In this document: one piece after another, positions 1-8,270 of the stretch
Layout of the letters: each line of letters opens with the position of its first letter
Numbering within the stretch: the first letter of the stretch is position 1
NCBI GenBank assembly: GCA_947450175.1
Contig: CANFUR010000005.1
Coordinates: 1 to 32,206, forward strand
DNA length: 32,206 bases
Direction of reading: 5' to 3'
Source of the DNA: Actinomycetota bacterium
GTDB taxonomy: Bacteria > Actinomycetota > Actinomycetes > Nanopelagicales > Nanopelagicaceae
Notes under the pieces: generated by a model
What the model saw: only the letters and a program-made list of their open reading frames with translations
What the model was told of the DNA's origin: nothing
Database searches by the model: none
Position numbers and translations under genes: made by a program

Positions 1-22
1 AGCAATGTGCAACCGTCACGTC

Positions 23-45
23 GATTAATTACTGTTTAATTAATC
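23..45. promoter_or_regulatory. AT-rich perfect inverted repeat (candidate operator)
   Basis: GATTAATTA-CTGTT-TAATTAATC, 9-bp perfect arms. Confidence 0.45.
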
Positions 46-192
46 ACAACAACTTAGGGCTACCTCTCTCGGTATTTGATTTCGATTTCATCGAGTGTTA
101 ACTCTCGCATTTTCACATTTCCTAACACAGGGAGCGGAGTTAAATGTGTAGTGCATCAATACACCTGATGCCTAAAAGGGAGAGTATTAAAA

Positions 193-771
193 ATGAAACG
201 TAGAACTTTTGACAAACTAGTTTCTTCAGTCGGTTTGGGATTAGCAGCACTTCTTTTGATCTTTGCGGGTCTTCTCAATTTTGGCGCCGCTTTTGCAAAT
301 GACTCAGTACAAAGCCAGTTAGCAAATCAGAATATCGCATTTCCAGTTGAAGCCGGATTGCCCAGTGCAACTAAAGCTCAACTTACAAAGTGGGCTGGTA
401 AACAAGTAACTACCGGAGAAATGGCTCGTGACTATTCAGATCTATTTATTTTAGAACATATGAATGCAGCGGCAACTGCCGTAATGGGAAAGCCCGCTAC
501 ATACTCTGAAGTTTCAACCGCATACATGGCAGCACAGCGTGATGGAGTAACAACACCAGAGCAGTTGCAAAAAATTGCTGACCTGCGAGAAACATTATTC
601 CAAGGAAATACGTTGCGTGGAATGTTACTTGAAGCATTTGCTTTTGGAACTCTTGGCGTTATTGCCGGATATGCCGCCATTGCCGCTTTAGTCGGTGGAA
701 TTCTTTTCCTCTTCCTTGCACTTGCTGGGTTTAGAAATATTCGTCGCACTCCTGAGGATGCGACGATTTAA
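193..771 (+). CDS. hypothetical membrane protein (N-terminal TM/signal segment and C-terminal hydrophobic segments)
   Basis: ORF of 192 aa, AGGGAG Shine-Dalgarno-like sequence upstream, hydrophobic segments LGLAALLLIFAGLL and GTLGVIAGYAAIAALVGGILFLFLALAG; followed by strong terminator. Confidence 0.75.
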   Translation: MKRRTFDKLVSSVGLGLAALLLIFAGLLNFGAAFANDSVQSQLANQNIAFPVEAGLPSATKAQLTKWAGKQVTTGEMARDYSDLFILEHMNAAATAVMGKPATYSEVSTAYMAAQRDGVTTPEQLQKIADLRETLFQGNTLRGMLLEAFAFGTLGVIAGYAAIAALVGGILFLFLALAGFRNIRRTPEDATI

Positions 772-796
772 CCCTCAACTCTCCGTGAGGGGTTAG

Positions 797-830
797 AAAA
801 AGCCCCCTGGTTAATACCAGGGGGCTTTTT
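797..830. terminator. bidirectional intrinsic terminator between convergent genes
   Basis: AAAAAGCCCCCTGG-TTAATA-CCAGGGGGCTTTTT: perfect 14-bp arms with A-tract/T-tract, between the stops of the 193-771 gene and ino1. Confidence 0.95.
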
Positions 831-848
831 CGTTTCTACTTTTTTCTT

Positions 849-1946
849 TTAGCGCTCAAGCTTTCCAGAGATGAAATCTTCAGTCTTAACATGTGCCTGC
901 TCATCTGTGTACTGAGTAGGTGGTGTCTTCATGAAGTAGCTAGATGGTGAAAGCAACGCTCCACCGATCTTGCGATCTAGACCAAGCTTTGCGCATCGAA
1001 GCGCATCGATGATTACACCAGCTGAGTTTGGTGAATCCCAAACTTCTAGCTTGTACTCAAGGTTTAGAGGAACATCGCCAAATGCGCGGCCTTCGAGGCG
1101 AACGTAGGCCCACTTGCGATCATCTAGCCATGGAATGTAATCAGAAGGTCCGATGTGAACATTCTTTTCTCCCAAGTCATGCTCTAACTGAGATGTAACT
1201 GAGTTAGTTTTTGAAATCTTCTTTGATTCAAGACGATCACGCTCGAGCATGTTCTTGAAATCCATATTTCCACCAACGTTTAACTGGTAGGTGCGATCTA
1301 GGTGAACTCCACGGTCCTGGAACAACTTAGCCATGATGCGGTGAGTGATTGTTGCACCGACCTGGCTCTTAATGTCATCGCCAACGATTGGAAGACCTGC
1401 ATCAGCAAATTTCTTTTCCCAGACTGGATCTGACGCGATGAAGACTGGAAGTGCGTTTACAAAAGCACATCCTGCATCGATTGCACACTGTGCGTAGTAC
1501 TTGGCTGCAACTTCTGATCCCACTGGTAGGTAGCAGATCAAAACATCAACTTGCTCTTCCTTAAGGGTTGCGACCATGTCCACCTCTGGGGCATCGGACT
1601 CTGTGATAGTTTCGCGGTAGTACTTACCGAGACCATCATTTGTCACGCCGCGCAAAACTGGAACACCAGTCTTAGCTACGTCGGTGAACTTAATAGTGTT
1701 GTTTTCGCTTGCCCAAATTGCATCTGCTAGATCAAGACCTACCTTTTTAGCATCCACATCAAAGGCTGCAACGAATTTAATATTGGAGATGTGATATCCA
1801 CCAATAGTTGCATGCATAAGGCCTGGGATCTCTTGGTCAAGTGCGGCATCCTTGTAATAGGTAACGCCTTGAACTAAAGAGTTGGCACAGTTTCCTACGC
1901 CAATTATTGCAACACGGATGTCGCCTTTACCGGTTGTTATGTTCAC
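849..1946 (-). CDS. ino1: inositol-3-phosphate synthase (myo-inositol-1-phosphate synthase)
   Basis: 365 aa, [16 protein letters not shown] Rossmann motif, [43 protein letters not shown] motifs; adjacent padR as in other actinobacteria. Confidence 0.95.
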   Translation of the reverse strand: MNITTGKGDIRVAIIGVGNCANSLVQGVTYYKDAALDQEIPGLMHATIGGYHISNIKFVAAFDVDAKKVGLDLADAIWASENNTIKFTDVAKTGVPVLRGVTNDGLGKYYRETITESDAPEVDMVATLKEEQVDVLICYLPVGSEVAAKYYAQCAIDAGCAFVNALPVFIASDPVWEKKFADAGLPIVGDDIKSQVGATITHRIMAKLFQDRGVHLDRTYQLNVGGNMDFKNMLERDRLESKKISKTNSVTSQLEHDLGEKNVHIGPSDYIPWLDDRKWAYVRLEGRAFGDVPLNLEYKLEVWDSPNSAGVIIDALRCAKLGLDRKIGGALLSPSSYFMKTPPTQYTDEQAHVKTEDFISGKLER

Positions 1947-1947
1947 T

Positions 1948-2478
1948 CTATTTCCTCTCGGTTTTGATCATTTTTTCCAGCCAAGCAATCTCTCGATCAG
2001 CTGAGTCCAGTGAGTGACGTCGCCACTCCTCTAGATATTTATCGATCCCAATTGGTGACTTCTCGAGTTCACCGCGCAGAATCTCTGCTTTCTCCTTAAG
2101 GCGACGATGGCGTCCCTCAAGAATTCTTACTCTGTTCTTTGAAGATGTTGGAGAAAAAAATGCAAAGCGGATTTCAAATCCTTCGTCTTCCCATGTTTCT
2201 GGACTTACTGTCTCGGTCAGATTTTCAAATCGGATTTGGCCCTTTTCGGTAATGTCATAAACGATTCGCGAGCGCCGTGATGGAGAATCGACAACGGTCT
2301 CTTCAATCAATCCCGCTTCCATCATTCTGCGAAGCTGTGGGTAGAGAACTGAAAATGAAAGCGCGCGAAAAGGTCCGAAAATTGCTCCCATCCGTTTTCT
2401 AAGTTCATAGCCATGCAAAGGTGTTTGCGAGAGCAGGCCAAGGAGGGCAAATTCAAGTGATTCACTGCGTGAGCGCAT
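1948..2478 (-). CDS. PadR family transcriptional regulator
   Basis: N-terminal [51 protein letters not shown] winged-helix typical of PadR; 1 bp from ino1. Confidence 0.93.
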   Translation of the reverse strand: MRSRSESLEFALLGLLSQTPLHGYELRKRMGAIFGPFRALSFSVLYPQLRRMMEAGLIEETVVDSPSRRSRIVYDITEKGQIRFENLTETVSPETWEDEGFEIRFAFFSPTSSKNRVRILEGRHRRLKEKAEILRGELEKSPIGIDKYLEEWRRHSLDSADREIAWLEKMIKTERK

Positions 2479-2491
2479 CGCTGACCCTTTC

Positions 2492-2549
2492 CTTACGTAT
2501 CGACTTACCTATCGGCGTATGTATCTATTCGATATATCTAGAGATAATC
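2492..2549. promoter_or_regulatory. 12-bp periodic TATC-core direct repeats overlapping a probable promoter (candidate PadR operator)
   Basis: CTTACGTATCGA CTTACCTATCGG CGTATGTATCTA are contiguous 12-mers (2492-2527); TATC cores at 2498, 2510, 2522, 2535; TATC-TAGA-GATA inverted repeat at 2535-2546; GATAAT -10-like at 2543-2548. Confidence 0.5.
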
Positions 2550-2554
2550 TATTG

Positions 2555-2717
2555 GCATAGGTGGCACGGCGCAAACTGAACACGCCTCACGCTCATATTT
2601 CAGCCGTGTAAAAGGTGTGGCGTACACCTCAGTAGCCACAGGCTCAGCTCTACGCTGGGGCTAACGCCAACCACCTCTTGTGGCTGGCAACTAAGGAGAT
2701 CTGAAAGGACGTCAGCA
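2555..2717 (+). ncRNA. candidate structured 5' leader / riboswitch-like RNA of the uracil permease gene
   Basis: P1 GTGGC 2561-2565/GCCAC 2635-2639; P2 ACGGC 2566-2570/GCCGT 2603-2607 extended by TGAA 2577-2580/TTCA 2599-2602; P3 AGGTGT 2613-2618/ACACCT 2624-2629; loop-loop ACGCC 2582-2586 with GGCGT 2619-2623; P4 CTCAGC 2643-2648/GCTGGG 2654-2659; P5 GCCAACCAC 2666-2674/GTGGCTGGC 2680-2688. Confidence 0.5.
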
Positions 2718-3977
2718 ATGTCGCTACTCTCATGGAAACTTCATGGAAATGGAAAGACCCTCTCCCCGGGCGCAGTTGTTTCAACAGATGAACGCCTTAC
2801 ATGGCCTCGCACTATCGGTGTTGGTCTTCAACATATCGCTGCAATGTTTGGTGCAACCTTCCTCGTTCCAATCATTACTGGATTTCCCCCAACAACCACA
2901 CTTTTCTTCTCAGGAATCGGCACACTGCTATTTCTGGCTCTTACACAAAACAAAGTTCCTAGCTATCTAGGTTCATCTTTCGCGTTCCTAGCACCAATCG
3001 CTGCAGCTAAGGCAAGCGGCGGAATGGCTACAGCTCTTGGCGGAGTGGTAGTTACAGGTTTGATCTTGGCTGCAGTTGGTTTAATTGTTCGCCAAGCAGG
3101 TATTGGCTGGATCAACTGGTTATTGCCACCTGTAGTCACAGGAACAATTGTCATGGTTATTGGCTTGAACTTGGCAGGGGCTGCAAAAAATAACTTTGCT
3201 GCTGGTCCAATGATTGGTCTAATTACATTGGCCTCGATTGCATTAATCGCGGCAGCATCTCGTGGCTTTCTCAATCGCATCAGCATCTTTGCTGGTCTCG
3301 TGGTTGGTTATGTGGTTGCCCTCATTCAAGGTGATGTTAAAACTGAAACAATCACGGCAGCTAAATGGATTGCAATGCCTTCATTTACCACCCCAACATT
3401 TGATGGCAAAGCAATTGTCTTGTTCTTGCCTGTAGTGCTTGTGCTTATCGCTGAAAACGTTGGACACGTTAAAGCAGTATCTGCAATGACAGGCAAAAAT
3501 CTTGATGATCAAATGGGTACTGCACTTATGGCCGATGGACTAGCTACTACTTTGGCCGGAATTGGTGGAGGTTCAGGTACAACTACATATGCTGAAAACA
3601 TCGGCGTCATGGCAGCTACTCGCGTTTATTCAACTGCGGCATACTGGATTGCAGGATTGGGCGCAATTTGCCTTTCGCTGTCTCCAAAGTTTGGCGCAGT
3701 TCTTAGTGCTACACCTGTTGGAGCACTTGGTGGAGTAGGTGTTGCACTATTTGGAATGATTGGCGTCTTAGGCGCTCGCATCTGGATTGAAGGCAAAGTT
3801 GATTTCTCTAACTCAACTAATTTAATAATCGCAGCAGCAGCTTTGATTATTGGTATCTCAGATATGTCATGGACACGTGGAGATTACACATTTAGTGGAA
3901 TCATCAATGCAACATTGGTAGCCATTGTTGGCTACCGCGTACTTAGTTCAATTGCTTCATCTCGAGGTAATAACTAA
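2718..3977 (+). CDS. uracil-xanthine permease family protein (NCS2, UraA/PyrP-like uracil permease)
   Basis: GVGLQHIAAMFGATFLVPIITG, LLPPVVTGTIVMVIGLNLA, AENVGHVKAVSAMTGKNL and ENIGVMAATR NCS2 signature; AAAGGA SD 8 nt before ATG. Confidence 0.93.
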   Translation: MSLLSWKLHGNGKTLSPGAVVSTDERLTWPRTIGVGLQHIAAMFGATFLVPIITGFPPTTTLFFSGIGTLLFLALTQNKVPSYLGSSFAFLAPIAAAKASGGMATALGGVVVTGLILAAVGLIVRQAGIGWINWLLPPVVTGTIVMVIGLNLAGAAKNNFAAGPMIGLITLASIALIAAASRGFLNRISIFAGLVVGYVVALIQGDVKTETITAAKWIAMPSFTTPTFDGKAIVLFLPVVLVLIAENVGHVKAVSAMTGKNLDDQMGTALMADGLATTLAGIGGGSGTTTYAENIGVMAATRVYSTAAYWIAGLGAICLSLSPKFGAVLSATPVGALGGVGVALFGMIGVLGARIWIEGKVDFSNSTNLIIAAAALIIGISDMSWTRGDYTFSGIINATLVAIVGYRVLSSIASSRGNN

Positions 3978-3987
3978 TATCTAACCT

Positions 3988-4632
3988 ATGGTAATTCCTT
4001 CGCGGTTAGCTGAGTACATCGTTGCCGCGATGATTATTATCTTGGCGCCTGGCCCGAGCGTTTTATTCGTAATCGCTCGGGCCATCGCGTGGGGTCGCAA
4101 AGTTGCTGTGTTCACTGTTGCCGGCAATGTCTGCGGCTCTTTTGTTTTATCAGTTTTCGTAGCTCTTGGTCTTGGTCCGATTTTGCAGAGATCAGATCTT
4201 GCCTACACCGCAGTGCAATGGGGCGGTGGACTTTACTTAATTTATTTAGGCATTGATGCAATCAGACATCGCAAAATTCATGCCGCTGATATGACTAATC
4301 AAGGCGAAAGCGCACCATCAGGCATTCGTTCTATACGTGATGGCTTTTGGGTTGGGGCACTTAATCCAAAGGCAATTGTTTTTTACGCCGCAGTTTTGCC
4401 GCAGTTTATCGATCGCGAAAAAGGTCACCTCACTGCCCAGTTAATTTTGCTCGGTGCAATCTTTTCTGTTCTTGCTTTTATCTCCGATGGTTCATGGGGA
4501 CTTCTAGCCGGCACCGCGCGTGCGTGGCTGGCAAAAGACCCAAATCGCTTGGAAAAACTACGCGCAACCGGTGGGACGATCATGATTATTTTAGGTCTCT
4601 CGGTTTTGGTCTTAGCAATTGTCAGTAGCTAA
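3988..4632 (+). CDS. LysE/RhtB family amino-acid exporter
   Basis: N-terminal PGPSVLFVIARAIAWGRKVAVFTVAGNVCGSF, GGGLYLIYLGIDAIR, GFWVGALNPKAIVFYAAVLPQFID motifs. Confidence 0.92.
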   Translation: MVIPSRLAEYIVAAMIIILAPGPSVLFVIARAIAWGRKVAVFTVAGNVCGSFVLSVFVALGLGPILQRSDLAYTAVQWGGGLYLIYLGIDAIRHRKIHAADMTNQGESAPSGIRSIRDGFWVGALNPKAIVFYAAVLPQFIDREKGHLTAQLILLGAIFSVLAFISDGSWGLLAGTARAWLAKDPNRLEKLRATGGTIMIILGLSVLVLAIVSS

Positions 4633-4647
4633 CGCCAGAATATAGAT

Positions 4648-5331
4648 ATGAAAAAGCCTCTCAAGCCTGCGCGCGAAAATATCTCACCTTCAGATTTAAC
4701 TTTTGGTCTATCAACATGTAAACGGTGTTTGTGGGTGAAGTACTGGTACAAAGTCTCTGCTCCTATGACCATGCCCCTAGTTGGAACGTTGTCTTCGCTA
4801 CAGGAAGAGTTTTTTCAAAGGGCGGATATGCCCACAATTGATTCCTCACTTCGCCCAGGAACTATTACTAAATGGGGCGAATTTGTTAAGAGTAAGCCGA
4901 TACAAATTAATGGCCAGGATACTCGCTGGCGCATTCTGGGAAAATACGACCTTGTATCAACTAATGAAGATGGCACAGTGGGACTTATCGATTGCAAAGT
5001 TTCAGATTCAGAGCGAGATAGCGGAGCATTTTATTCACCTCAACTTGAGGCATATGCCTTTGCACTTGAAAATCCAGCTGTAGGAAAGGCTGTTGGGGTT
5101 GCATCATTGGGCTTATTAGTTTGGAAACTCACTCATACCGTTGGAGATAATCCTGATAACAGTGGATTTGGCGTCTATCAAAAATATGTCGCCGTTGAGC
5201 GCGACCTTGATAATTTCATGCGCGTGATTACAGATTTCATCAACGTATTAGAAGGCGAAATCCCAGAATCTGGTGCTACTTGCACAACGTGCCAATTTCT
5301 TACCGTACGTAATGAATTAGATCTTCTTTAA
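4648..5331 (+). CDS. PD-(D/E)XK nuclease family (RecB/Cas4-like) protein
   Basis: GKYDLVSTNEDGTVGLIDCKVSD (D...xDxK-type) plus YSPQLEAYAFALE (QxxxY-type) motif; paired cysteines STCKRC and CTTC. Confidence 0.75.
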   Translation: MKKPLKPARENISPSDLTFGLSTCKRCLWVKYWYKVSAPMTMPLVGTLSSLQEEFFQRADMPTIDSSLRPGTITKWGEFVKSKPIQINGQDTRWRILGKYDLVSTNEDGTVGLIDCKVSDSERDSGAFYSPQLEAYAFALENPAVGKAVGVASLGLLVWKLTHTVGDNPDNSGFGVYQKYVAVERDLDNFMRVITDFINVLEGEIPESGATCTTCQFLTVRNELDLL

Positions 5332-6029
5332 TCTTCTTCGCCGGCTACGTTAATTTCTTCGGGATTAGATTTCTTTGGTGCATATGTATCAACATATTCT
5401 TGACCAGACATTGCCTGGATTGCATTCATGATTTGGTCTGTGCAGTCTCTTAGATATAACAAATTAGATGAATCGCCATCGAAATACATTGGCTTTCCAA
5501 AGTGCATGCCTACTCGGTGAAGATTAGGGATTACTTTGCCTGTTGGCTGAATCTTGTCAGTATTTGACATAGCAACAGGAATAACAGGTGCCCCTGATTC
5601 AATTGCTAGCCGAGCAATTCCTGTGCGACCCTTGTACAGGCGACCATCAGGTGATCGTGTTCCTTCTGGGTAGATGCCCAAGCAATCTCCCTCTGCTAAT
5701 ACTTTTAACCCAGTGATTAATGCTGCTTCACTGCGGCGACCTCCAGAGCGATCAACTGGAACTTGGCCAAGTGCAATAAAAGTTAACTTCTTCAACAACC
5801 CTTTTGCTCCAGGTGAGGTGAAGTACTCACTCTTAGCCAAAAAAGTAACTTTACGAGGAACTACCAGCGGCATGAAGATTGAATCACTAAATGACAAATG
5901 GTTAGACGCGATGATTACCGGACCCTTTGAAGGGACATTACGCAGTCCTTTTACTTTGGGACGAAAGCCAGCCATAAGAAAGGGCGTCAAAAAAGCGCGC
6001 AAAGTTCCATAAGGCAGGTTGCTGAACAT
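5328..6029 (-). CDS. 1-acyl-sn-glycerol-3-phosphate acyltransferase family protein
   Basis: NHLSFSDS (HX4D), YPEGTRSPDGRLYKGRTGIARLA, GAPVIPVAM motifs of PlsC. Confidence 0.93.
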   Translation of the reverse strand: MFSNLPYGTLRAFLTPFLMAGFRPKVKGLRNVPSKGPVIIASNHLSFSDSIFMPLVVPRKVTFLAKSEYFTSPGAKGLLKKLTFIALGQVPVDRSGGRRSEAALITGLKVLAEGDCLGIYPEGTRSPDGRLYKGRTGIARLAIESGAPVIPVAMSNTDKIQPTGKVIPNLHRVGMHFGKPMYFDGDSSNLLYLRDCTDQIMNAIQAMSGQEYVDTYAPKKSNPEEINVAGEED

Positions 6030-6073
6030 GGTTCTAATTTACTGGCTATTGCCAGATATGACACTATCTGAGG

Positions 6074-6340
6074 GTGAGTAATCCGCTTTCAGGCCCCGAT
6101 GAGTTCGATGATGAGGAACTTATTCGCAGTGAATTTGATTCCATCGTCTCTGGCCTATCCCTGGATGAATCCACCCCAACAACCTATCTGGATGAGTTGG
6201 AGAAGTTTGAAGATGGGCATCGATTTATTGCTCCAAATCCCCCTCGTCAAAATATTAAGCAAATCTTTATTTCAGCAAAGTTGGCGATTAAAAAATGGTT
6301 TAACCGCGACTATCACGAGGATGACGGAGCAGCTGTATGA
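6074..6340 (+). CDS. small acidic hypothetical protein
   Basis: 88 aa GTG-start ORF filling the gap between plsC and the Gfo/Idh gene, 4-nt ATGA overlap with the next gene. Confidence 0.6.
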   Translation: MSNPLSGPDEFDDEELIRSEFDSIVSGLSLDESTPTTYLDELEKFEDGHRFIAPNPPRQNIKQIFISAKLAIKKWFNRDYHEDDGAAV

Positions 6341-7320
6341 GTCTATTTAATTGGGGAATTATCGGAACTGGTGGAATCGCTCACGCCTTTGCTAAAGATT
6401 TAGCTCTACTCGATGGTCATGCAGTCCACGCAGTTGGATCGAGAAATTTGAAAACCGCGCAAAATTTTGCAACCGAGTTTAATGCCACAAAAGCATATGG
6501 TTCTTACGAAGAGTTAGTTAACGATGACACGATTGATGCTGTGTATGTTGCAACGCCTCATCCGTGGCATGTAGAGAATGTTATTCTCGCATTAAATGCT
6601 CAAAAGCCGGTTCTCTGCGAAAAGCCGTTTGCAGTTAATGCCATCGAAGCAAAAGAAATGATTGCTGCTGCTAAGGAAAATAATGTTGCAATCATGGAAG
6701 CGATGTGGGCGCGATTCCTTCCGCATTACGCAAAAATTCGCGAAATTGTTGCAAGCGGTGTCCTTGGACAAATCACAACGATTCATGCAGATCATGGTCA
6801 GCGCTTAGCTGATCAAAATATTCCAAGGCTCGTCGAACCTTCACTTGCCGGTGGGGCGTTATTAGATCTTGGGATTTATCCCATCTCATTTGCTCACATG
6901 GTTCTTGGCATACCAACTTCAATCACAGCCAATGCAGTGTTAACTGCAAAAGGTGTTGATGCTCAGACTTCAATAATCCTTAACTACCCACAAGGTGCAC
7001 AAGCAATTCTTAATACAACCATGATTGTGCAAACTCCCTGTACTGCCGTTATCGCTGGACTTGATGGCTATCTTGAAGTTGACCGAACTTTTTATAATCC
7101 GACTTCAATGCGTGTGACTCTTTACGATGGCACCGTTACCGAATATCCAAACTCATATATAGGCCATGGACTTCGCGAACAAGCTGCTGAATTTGCACGT
7201 GTAGTTAAAAGTGGAGAAAAAGAATCCCCGATTCTTAGAGCAGCAGATACCGTGGCAATCATGGAGATCATGGATTCTGTTCGTGCCCTCATTGGGTTGA
7301 AATACCCAAATGAAAATTAA
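6337..7320 (+). CDS. Gfo/Idh/MocA family oxidoreductase
   Basis: WGIIGTGGIAHAFAKDL NAD-binding motif, YVATPHPWHVENVILALNAQKPVLCEKPFAVN. Confidence 0.95.
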   Translation: MSLFNWGIIGTGGIAHAFAKDLALLDGHAVHAVGSRNLKTAQNFATEFNATKAYGSYEELVNDDTIDAVYVATPHPWHVENVILALNAQKPVLCEKPFAVNAIEAKEMIAAAKENNVAIMEAMWARFLPHYAKIREIVASGVLGQITTIHADHGQRLADQNIPRLVEPSLAGGALLDLGIYPISFAHMVLGIPTSITANAVLTAKGVDAQTSIILNYPQGAQAILNTTMIVQTPCTAVIAGLDGYLEVDRTFYNPTSMRVTLYDGTVTEYPNSYIGHGLREQAAEFARVVKSGEKESPILRAADTVAIMEIMDSVRALIGLKYPNEN

Positions 7321-8261
7321 CTTCTAGCTAAGTCTGCAACTCCCACAAGTCCAGCTTCGTTACCTAACTGCGCTGCAATAATCTCTGGGTAAGGATGTTT
7401 ACCCGCAAAAGGCATATTGCGCTCTAGTGATTCACGAGTTGGCTTCAAAAGAATTTCACCTGCATCTATTACTCCCCCGCCAATAACAACACAGGCCGGA
7501 TCAAGCAAAACCGCAAGGGATGCGATTCCGGCACCTAACCATTGACCGGTTGTATTGAAGGCGGCTAATGCAACGGGATCACCTTCTCGTGCGGCTTCAG
7601 TAATTGCTTGACCTGTTAGGCCAGCAACTGTGCCATCTCCACGAGAGAGTAAATTACGGGCAACTTCTGGACTTGCATTTATGGCCTCACGTGCATGGCG
7701 TAGCAATGCATTTCCAGATGCGTATTGTTCAAAACATCCGCGTGCCCCGCATCCACATATATGACCGTCGGGAACTACACGCATATGTCCAAATTCTGCA
7801 GCAATTCCAAATGCACCGCGATAAAGAGAACCGTTAACAACGATGCCTCCACCTATTCCAGTACCAACAGTTAGCATCATCATGTGATCTTGATTTTTCC
7901 CAGCACCAAATTTTGCTTCACCCCAAGCAGCTGCATTTGCATCATTTTCAATAACTACTGGAAGTCCAATTAGTTCAGTAAGTTGATTGTCTAAATCAAC
8001 ACCATTCCAGTCCGCAATGTTGGGAGTTGCCAGCATTGTCTTGCGATCAGATGAAACAAAACCTGCGGCAGAGACTCCAACACTGGCCACCGAATGTTTT
8101 TGTAGCAATTCTTTTGCAACATCGGCGATTGTCTGTGTTAGTGCAGTGCCACCTTGGCGCGGGGTATCTTTTCTAGCAGTAGTAAGAACTTTTCCAACTT
8201 CATCGACAATGCCACCTAGAACCTTTGTTCCACCGACATCTATTCCAATAGTCAATGACAT
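7317..8261 (-). CDS. glk: ROK family glucokinase
   Basis: GIDVGGTKVLGGIVDE, GTGIGGGIVVNG, EFGHMRVVPDGHICGCGARGCFEQYASG zinc motif. Confidence 0.92.
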   Translation of the reverse strand: MSLTIGIDVGGTKVLGGIVDEVGKVLTTARKDTPRQGGTALTQTIADVAKELLQKHSVASVGVSAAGFVSSDRKTMLATPNIADWNGVDLDNQLTELIGLPVVIENDANAAAWGEAKFGAGKNQDHMMMLTVGTGIGGGIVVNGSLYRGAFGIAAEFGHMRVVPDGHICGCGARGCFEQYASGNALLRHAREAINASPEVARNLLSRGDGTVAGLTGQAITEAAREGDPVALAAFNTTGQWLGAGIASLAVLLDPACVVIGGGVIDAGEILLKPTRESLERNMPFAGKHPYPEIIAAQLGNEAGLVGVADLARS

Positions 8262-8270
8262 AAGGAGAAA

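Noticed and set aside
2561-2690. Known riboswitch classes (TPP, cobalamin, SAM, purine, c-di-GMP GEMM, ydaO, ZTP, fluoride) for the permease leader
   Set aside because: Checked remembered consensus boxes by eye; only a superficial GEMM-like GCAAAC was found without the tetraloop/receptor, so no class assigned. A cmscan is required for certainty.
2743-3286. ORFs 2743-2970 (+) and 2963-3286 (-) overlapping the uracil permease
   Set aside because: Alternative frames within a clear NCS2 transporter; no independent support.
4781-5083. 100-aa ORF in a second frame within the PD-(D/E)XK gene
   Set aside because: Main frame has recognisable nuclease motifs; the alternative frame does not.
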